A stretch of 64,000 nucleotides of DNA from contig CAUBJF010000008.1 in NCBI GenBank assembly GCA_958436175.1, positions 50,822 to 114,821 of the forward strand, read 5' to 3'. The notes below the pieces were generated by a model. The model saw only the letters and a program-made list of their open reading frames with translations. It was not told the DNA's origin and made no database searches. The first letter of the stretch is position 1, and each line of letters starts with the position of its first letter. Source of the stretch: an uncultured Muribaculaceae bacterium (GTDB lineage Bacteria; Bacteroidota; Bacteroidia; Bacteroidales; Muribaculaceae). This document shows, piece after piece, positions 59,812 through 64,000 of this stretch. A program made the translations under genes and the position numbers.

Positions 59812-59845
59812 AGCTGTATGTTGATTGCTGTGTTTTAGTTTGATG

Positions 59846-59853
59846 CAAATATA
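59846..59853 (-). promoter_or_regulatory. -7 box for fumarase
   Basis: On the minus strand this reads TATATTTG, 34 bp before the start codon at 59811. It lies just outside the end of the HAD gene. Confidence 0.55.
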
Positions 59854-59858
59854 CTAAT

Positions 59859-60686
59859 TTATTTGGTATCGGCGGCAGCTGTGTCTTGCGAGGCCGTGCC
59901 GTCGTGACCAAGGATTTTTTCGAGTGCGCGAGCCACGCCGTCGTCGCCGACAGCCGTCGTCACCATGTCGGCAGCGGCCTTGACATCGTCGGCGGCGTTG
60001 CCCATGGCCACTCCTATGGCGGCACGGCGCAGCATCGGGATATCGTTGCCCCCGTCGCCGAAGGCCACGGTATCGGCCATGTCTATGCCGAAACAGGCCG
60101 CAAGGGCCTCGATGCCGGATGCCTTGTCGATTCCGCGCGCCGTGATGTCGACGAACTCGGGGTGCCACCGGTTGAACTCGCAGCCGGGCAGCAGCTCCGA
60201 CATGGGCCTGTCGAGCTCCGGCCTGAAGAAGGGTGTGAGCTGGAAAATCTCGCGCCCGAGGATATCGTCGTAGCTCTCTTCGGGCATAGGCGCAATCCCC
60301 AGAAACTTCTCGAAGACCTCGCGGTAGTATGTCGAGGGGTTCGCCACGCCGATGCCGCTCTCTCCCATGTAGACGCATGTGAAGTCATGGCTGCGGCACA
60401 CGTCCACTATCTTGCGCACGTCTTCTTCGGGCAGCGGATGGGAGGCTATCACCTTGCCGCAGGCCCATATGACGGCTCCGTTGAGCGTCACATAGCCGTC
60501 GACGAGCCCCACGTCGGTAAGTCCCGGTATGTTCACCAGCACGAGCGGACGGCCCGTGGAGATGAATATGCGGTGACCGTCGGCATGAGCCTTACGCAGG
60601 GCTGCCAGCGCCGAGTCGGGGAGACGGTGCGTGGCAAAGTCCAGCAGGGTGCCGTCGACATCGAAGAAGAGTGCTTTTTTTCCCAT
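59859..60686 (-). CDS. Cof-type HAD phosphatase
   Basis: This 275-residue HAD-IIB hydrolase starts at 60686 with KKALFFDVDGTLLDFATHRL, where the DVDGT Asp is the nucleophile. Later motifs are ISTGRPLVLVN (motif II), KASGIEALAACFGID (Lys, motif III) and VAFGDGGNDIPMLRRAAIGV (motif IV). The family removes phosphate from sugar phosphates or nucleotides such as pyridoxal phosphate or FMN; the substrate is not known. The longer in-frame start overlaps the DUF2007 gene and is not used. It follows that gene by 1 bp. Confidence 0.93.
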   Translation of the reverse strand: MGKKALFFDVDGTLLDFATHRLPDSALAALRKAHADGHRIFISTGRPLVLVNIPGLTDVGLVDGYVTLNGAVIWACGKVIASHPLPEEDVRKIVDVCRSHDFTCVYMGESGIGVANPSTYYREVFEKFLGIAPMPEESYDDILGREIFQLTPFFRPELDRPMSELLPGCEFNRWHPEFVDITARGIDKASGIEALAACFGIDMADTVAFGDGGNDIPMLRRAAIGVAMGNAADDVKAAADMVTTAVGDDGVARALEKILGHDGTASQDTAAADTK

Positions 60687-60687
60687 C

Positions 60688-60909
60688 TCAGATATCGTCG
60701 TGCTTCTCCATGAGCTCGCGGGCGCGCCCGGCATCCTCCCTGGCTACATAGAGCTTTATCGGGGCCCATGTCGCTCCGGCGGCGTAGAGCGTCGCCATGC
60801 TGTTGCTCTCGACGTAGCTCTCTATGCCGTTGTTTTCGAGCATGCCCTGGGCTATGCGCGCGTCTATGTCGGTGCTGAAGTTCGCTATCAGTTCAAAATC
60901 CTTGTCCAT
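60688..60909 (-). CDS. DUF2007-like small protein
   Basis: The 73-residue protein matches the DUF2007 (putative signal-transducing) fold: FELIANFSTDIDARIAQGML, then ENNGIESYVE and APIKLYVAREDAGRAREL. It is a small ferredoxin-like domain of unknown role. It is between tyrS (10 bp before it) and the HAD gene, so it is transcribed with them. Confidence 0.88.
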   Translation of the reverse strand: MDKDFELIANFSTDIDARIAQGMLENNGIESYVESNSMATLYAAGATWAPIKLYVAREDAGRARELMEKHDDI

Positions 60910-60919
60910 GGTCAGGTGT

Positions 60920-62215
60920 TCAGCGTGCTATGATCAGGAAATAGTTCTTCTTGCCGCGCTGGGCGATGATATACTTGCCGTTGAGGAGCATGTCGGCCGA
61001 TGCGGCGGCCTGCGGGTCGGTCACCTTCTCTTTGTTGACGGAGAAACCGCCGCCCTGTACCATCTTGCGGAATTCGGCCTTGCTGGGGAACACGGCGGCC
61101 TTCTCTGTCATGAGGTCGGCGAGGCGTATGCCGTCCTGGATGTCGCTGAGGGCCACTTCGAAAGTAGGAACGCCTTCGAACACGTCGAGGAGCGTCTTCT
61201 CGTCGAGGTGGTGGAGGGCATCGGCGGTATTGTTGCTGAAGAGGATCTGCGAAGCCTCGACGGCGGCGTTGTAGTCTTCCTCGCTGTGTACCATGGTGGT
61301 GATTTCCTTGGCGAGACGCTTCTGCAGGGGACGTGCGCCCGGGTCGGCCTTCTGGGCCTCGATGAGCTGCTCGATCTCCTCGCGGTCGAGGGTAGTGAAG
61401 ATCTTGATATATTTCTCAGCGTCGGCATCGGAGACGTTGAGCCAGAACTGATAGAACTTGTAGGGCGAGGTGTAGCGCGCGTCGAGCCATACGTTGCCGC
61501 TCTCCGTCTTGCCGAACTTGCCGCCGTCGGCCTTGGTGATGAGGGGGCAGGTAAGGGCGAAGGCGTCTTCCTTGCCTTCGACGCGGCGTATCAGCTCGGT
61601 ACCCGTGGTCATGTTGCCCCACTGGTCGGAGCCGCCCAGCTGCAGGTGGCAGTTGCGCGTGCGGTAGAGGTTGAGGAAGTCGTAGCCCTGCAGGAGCTGG
61701 TAGGAGAACTCGGTGAACGACATGCCCTCGCGGCTCTCGCCCGACAGGCGCTTCTTCACGGAGTCCTTGGCCATCATATAGTTGACGGTGATATGTTTGC
61801 CGATGTCGCGGATGAAGGCGAGGAAGCCGTAGTCCTTCATCCAGTCGTAGTTGTTGACCAGCTCGGCGGCGTTGGGAGCGTCCGAGTCGAAGTCGAGGAA
61901 CTTCGAGAGCTGTTTCTTGATTGCTTCCTGGTTGTGGCGCAGGGTCTTCTCGTCGATGAGCTTGCGTTCCTGACTCTTCATGGAGGGGTCGCCGATCATG
62001 CCCGTGGCACCGCCGATGAGGGCGAGGGGCTTGTTGCCCGAACGCTGGAAGTGCTTGAGCATCATCACGCCCACGAGATGGCCGATATGGAGGCTGTCGG
62101 CGGTCGGGTCGATGCCCAGATATGCCGTTGCCATGCCTTTTTTGAGTTCTTCTTCAGTGCCCGGCATAACGGTGTGGATCATGCCGCGCCACGTCAATTC
62201 TTCTATAAAGTCCAT
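60920..62215 (-). CDS. tyrS: Tyrosyl-tRNA synthetase
   Basis: This 431-residue enzyme charges tRNA-Tyr. Class I motifs are visible: LGIDPTADSLHIGHLVGVMM (HIGH) and KFGKTESGN (KMSKS equivalent). The catalytic core also has QLLQGYDFLNLYRTRNCHLQ, then LGGSDQWGNMTTG. The C-terminal S4-like domain includes GGFSVNKEKVTDPQAAASAD. The stop is 10 bp before the DUF2007 gene. It starts 22 bp after the cdd stop, so they form one operon. Confidence 0.96.
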   Translation of the reverse strand: MDFIEELTWRGMIHTVMPGTEEELKKGMATAYLGIDPTADSLHIGHLVGVMMLKHFQRSGNKPLALIGGATGMIGDPSMKSQERKLIDEKTLRHNQEAIKKQLSKFLDFDSDAPNAAELVNNYDWMKDYGFLAFIRDIGKHITVNYMMAKDSVKKRLSGESREGMSFTEFSYQLLQGYDFLNLYRTRNCHLQLGGSDQWGNMTTGTELIRRVEGKEDAFALTCPLITKADGGKFGKTESGNVWLDARYTSPYKFYQFWLNVSDADAEKYIKIFTTLDREEIEQLIEAQKADPGARPLQKRLAKEITTMVHSEEDYNAAVEASQILFSNNTADALHHLDEKTLLDVFEGVPTFEVALSDIQDGIRLADLMTEKAAVFPSKAEFRKMVQGGGFSVNKEKVTDPQAAASADMLLNGKYIIAQRGKKNYFLIIAR

Positions 62216-62237
62216 TGTATCTGTTGGTTGTTATATT

Positions 62238-62720
62238 TCAAAAATCGGTGAAAGCCAGAGGCAGCAGCGATGCCACCGACGGTACACGGTATATGCAGTC
62301 GGCACCGGCCAGATAGACGGGCACGTCGTGACCGGCGCGTGTCTCGTACTCAAGCAGTGCCTGGCGGCAGGCCCCGCAGGGTGCCGTCGGGCGAGGTGTC
62401 GGCTTACCGTCGGTCCCGACAGCCGAGATGGCGATCTTGACGAAATGCGCGTCGGGATAGTTGGCCCCGGCGTAGAAGCAGGCCGAACGCTCCGCACAAG
62501 TCCCCGAGGGGAAGGCCACGTTTTCCTGGTTGGCCCCGGTGACGGTCACGCCGTTGTCGAGAAGGATGGCGGCGCCAACGTGGAAATGGCTGTAGGGGGC
62601 GTATGAGCCCTCGAGGGCGCGCCGCGACTCGTCGACGAGGGCACGGGTGCTGTCGTCGAGTTCTTCATAGCTGTAGGAACGTACAGGGATGAGGATATCG
62701 ATGTCTTTCATAGCTTTCAA
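62238..62720 (-). CDS. cdd: Cytidine deaminase
   Basis: This 160-residue protein deaminates cytidine and deoxycytidine in nucleotide salvage. The zinc site is TCAERSA (with the Cys ligand and the catalytic Glu) and PCGACRQALLE (two Cys ligands). The SYAPYSHFHVGAAI motif is also typical. The length is a little longer than many bacterial forms. Confidence 0.96.
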   Translation of the reverse strand: MKAMKDIDILIPVRSYSYEELDDSTRALVDESRRALEGSYAPYSHFHVGAAILLDNGVTVTGANQENVAFPSGTCAERSACFYAGANYPDAHFVKIAISAVGTDGKPTPRPTAPCGACRQALLEYETRAGHDVPVYLAGADCIYRVPSVASLLPLAFTDF

Positions 62721-62734
62721 TCGTTTATAGTATG

Positions 62735-62742
62735 CAAAGATA
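62735..62742 (-). promoter_or_regulatory. -7 box for the cdd-tyrS operon
   Basis: On the minus strand this reads TATCTTTG, 14 bp before the cdd start codon. It matches the consensus closely. Confidence 0.6.
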
Positions 62743-62751
62743 CGGATAAGT

Positions 62752-62936
62752 CGAGTGTAATACCAAATTTATTTGGATATTACCGAGCGAGAGTATCTAA
62801 GGCGGAGCCAACGATACTCAAAACCCGAGTGTAATGCCAAATTTATTTGAGTATTACCGAGCGTGAGTATCTAAGGCGGAGCCAACGATACTCAAAACCC
62901 GAGTGTAATACCAAATTTATTTGGATATGTAATAGG
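62752..62936. repeat. 74-bp tandem repeat, about 2.5 copies
   Basis: The unit starting CGAGTGTAATACCAAATTTA recurs at 62752, 62826 and 62900 with few changes. Each unit contains GAGTATC and GATACTC as inverted arms around a GGCGGAGCC core, and a second partial palindrome around AAATTTATTTGG. It resembles an intergenic structured repeat more than a coding or CRISPR repeat. It lies between the promoters of cdd and the next gene. Confidence 0.85.
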
Positions 62937-62959
62937 ATTCTTTAGATGGAGTACGCAGC

Positions 62960-63265
62960 TTATTGAAGACAGTGAGTTTGGCTGACAGTGATAATTGGTA
63001 CGCAAAAGAAATCGGACAGCATTGAAAGTGTCGCTATAGTGAAGTTGTGTTGTCCGCTGAGCCATTTGGTCACTTCGCACGGACGTTTGCCAAGAGCGTC
63101 GGCAAACTGTTTTTTGGACAGGCCGCGTTGCTGCATCAATTCATAAATGCGGTCTGAAATCTGGAAAGAAAGCTCGGTTTCCTTTTGCAGACTCTCCGGT
63201 ATCGGGCCTAACATTTCTTCAAGAGATTTAGACGTACGTTTCAAATAGAGTTCTACTTCACTCAT
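62960..63265 (-). CDS. HTH (XRE-type) regulator
   Basis: The 101-residue protein has an N-terminal leader and a helix-turn-helix at about residues 38-92: RIYELMQQRGLSKKQFADAL, then GKRPCEVTKWLSGQHNFTIA. It resembles antitoxin-like HTH proteins, but no toxin gene lies next to it. It probably regulates itself. The stop lies close to the 74-bp repeat array. Confidence 0.85.
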   Translation of the reverse strand: MSEVELYLKRTSKSLEEMLGPIPESLQKETELSFQISDRIYELMQQRGLSKKQFADALGKRPCEVTKWLSGQHNFTIATLSMLSDFFCVPIITVSQTHCLQ

Positions 63266-63296
63266 TGTTCGTATCTTATGTTGATATTATAACGCA

Positions 63297-63304
63297 AAGA
63301 TAAC
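63297..63304 (-). promoter_or_regulatory. -7 box for the HTH gene
   Basis: On the minus strand this reads TATCTTTG, 31 bp before the start codon at 63265. Confidence 0.55.
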
Positions 63305-63380
63305 ACAAAGATTTTACTTGAAAATAAAATATGTCTAATTTAATTGCTTGGTGCTCATGCAAAGACAAGAGAGCGCGGGG

Positions 63381-64000
63381 CTATCGGCGGTAGGAGGGGT
63401 TGGTGAAGATTATGGATGTGAGCATCTCGCGGAATCGGTCGTAGAGGCGTTCGCCGTATTTCTGGCGCAGCTCGTCGGTGCAGAGGTTCGAGGTCACGAT
63501 GGTGATCTGCTGCCGTGCGTAGCGCCTGCTGAGGATGTCGGCAAGGGGTCGGAGGGGCATGCCGTAGACCATCACCTCGAGGGGTTCCTCGCCTAAGTCG
63601 TCGATAATCAGCATCTTCTCGTTGAAGAGGCCGCGGTATTCGTCCTTGTCCTCCTTGAAGCGTTCGGAGAGGGCGCACAGGCGGCATATCTCCCCGGCGG
63701 TCACCATGCGTATCACGGTGCGGTGCGAGAGGCCGTATTCCTTGGCCGTTACGTGCTCTATCAGGGCGGCTATGGCACGTGCGAGGGTCGTCTTTCCGTT
63801 GCCGCAGAGGCCGCACAGGAAGAGGCCGGGCTTGCCCTTGCCGTCGGTGAGCCACTGTGCTGCCGTCAGTATGCAGTTCTTAGTTTCCTCGTCGCCCTCA
63901 AAGCTGCCTCCACGGTACTCCACCTCGGCCTTCATGGCGGCATAGAGGCCGTTTGCGGCATCGCGGACGGGTATTTCGAGGCTAAAACGTTCCCTTGAAA
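63381..64000 (-). CDS. DnaC-like replication or IstB-type ATPase, 5' end beyond window
   Basis: The open frame runs past the right edge, so the start is missing; an internal ATG at 63935 is probably not the real one. The ATPase has Walker A GLCGNGKTTLA, Walker B MLIIDDLGEEP and a sensor segment ITIVTSNLCTDEL, followed by GERLYDRFREMLTSII. This is the pattern of DnaC and IstB-like AAA+ helicase loaders. The N-terminal visible part includes FSLEIPVRDAANGLYAAM. It may load the replicative helicase; in Bacteroidetes these are often single genes. No transposase is adjacent, so an IS origin is unlikely. Confidence 0.88.
   Translation of the reverse strand, partial: SRERFSLEIPVRDAANGLYAAMKAEVEYRGGSFEGDEETKNCILTAAQWLTDGKGKPGLFLCGLCGNGKTTLARAIAALIEHVTAKEYGLSHRTVIRMVTAGEICRLCALSERFKEDKDEYRGLFNEKMLIIDDLGEEPLEVMVYGMPLRPLADILSRRYARQQITIVTSNLCTDELRQKYGERLYDRFREMLTSIIFTNPSYRR

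Noticed and set aside
58141..59838. 565-codon open frame on the plus strand
   Set aside because: It is fully antisense to fumarase, which has clear family motifs.
62752..62936. CRISPR array
   Set aside because: The repeat units are contiguous, with no unique spacers and no cas genes nearby.
63381..64000. IS21-type IstB transposition protein
   Set aside because: The ATPase resembles IstB and DnaC, but no transposase or terminal repeats are visible next to it.

Overview
The window looks like a chromosome segment of a gut Bacteroidales, most likely a GC-rich member of the Muribaculaceae. This rests on many TAnnTTTG-type -7 boxes with no usual -10 boxes, on families typical of the group (DUF3256, WbqC, a long LepB, Tat-exported Gfo/Idh/MocA oxidoreductases, SPASM radical SAM enzymes, a tandem-integrase mobilizable element) and on a tmRNA tag reading GENNYALAA. 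The species assignment is inference.

Layout. 1-6029: end of a polysaccharide sugar transferase, an AddA-like helicase-nuclease, signal peptidase I and WbqC. 6030-8675: an AT-rich type II restriction-modification pair inserted at the 3' end of wbqC and bracketed by a ~226-bp duplication of that end. 8676-20945: a thioredoxin-like lipid- or periplasm-facing protein, a GDPD-like lipoprotein with an XylR-type regulator, a BspA-like repeat protein, trmB-mrp-aroQ, and a leftward operon of two Tat-exported oxidoreductases, a DUF1080 protein and ApbE. 21107-22522: tmRNA followed by what looks like a decayed integrative element (partial att repeat, gene tail, 18-codon toxin remnant, intact antitoxin).

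23113-53570 is the most interesting part: a rightward gene array that I do not recognise as a described system. It encodes a possible UDG-fold protein, two cytosolic leucine-rich-repeat proteins, a zinc-ribbon protein, an FHA-like protein, a 1181-residue zinc-ribbon/SPFH-like/coiled-coil protein with internal repeats, a 67-residue protein, then a compact RiPP cluster (49-residue four-Cys precursor, two RRE-radical SAM-SPASM maturases, an amidohydrolase), and finally a two-halved protein, a zinc-ribbon protein, a RelA/SpoT-type HD hydrolase and a small unknown.

The second maturase gene is cut by a ~14.7-kb mobilizable element (about 34404-49103). That element carries two tyrosine recombinases at its left end, relaxase and accessory mobilization genes with a likely oriT at its right, and a cargo of an AraC regulator, flavin and aldo/keto reductases, flavodoxin-like lipoproteins, an acetyltransferase and its own TatA. 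A 5-bp core (AAGTA) lies at both junctions, and precise excision would restore an uninterrupted 493-codon maturase that aligns without a gap to its paralogue.

54253-64000 returns to ordinary chromosome: DEAD-box helicase, DUF3256, xseAB, a convergent class I fumarase, a cdd-tyrS-DUF2007-HAD operon, 74-bp tandem repeats, an orphan HTH gene and the start-truncated part of a DnaC-like ATPase.
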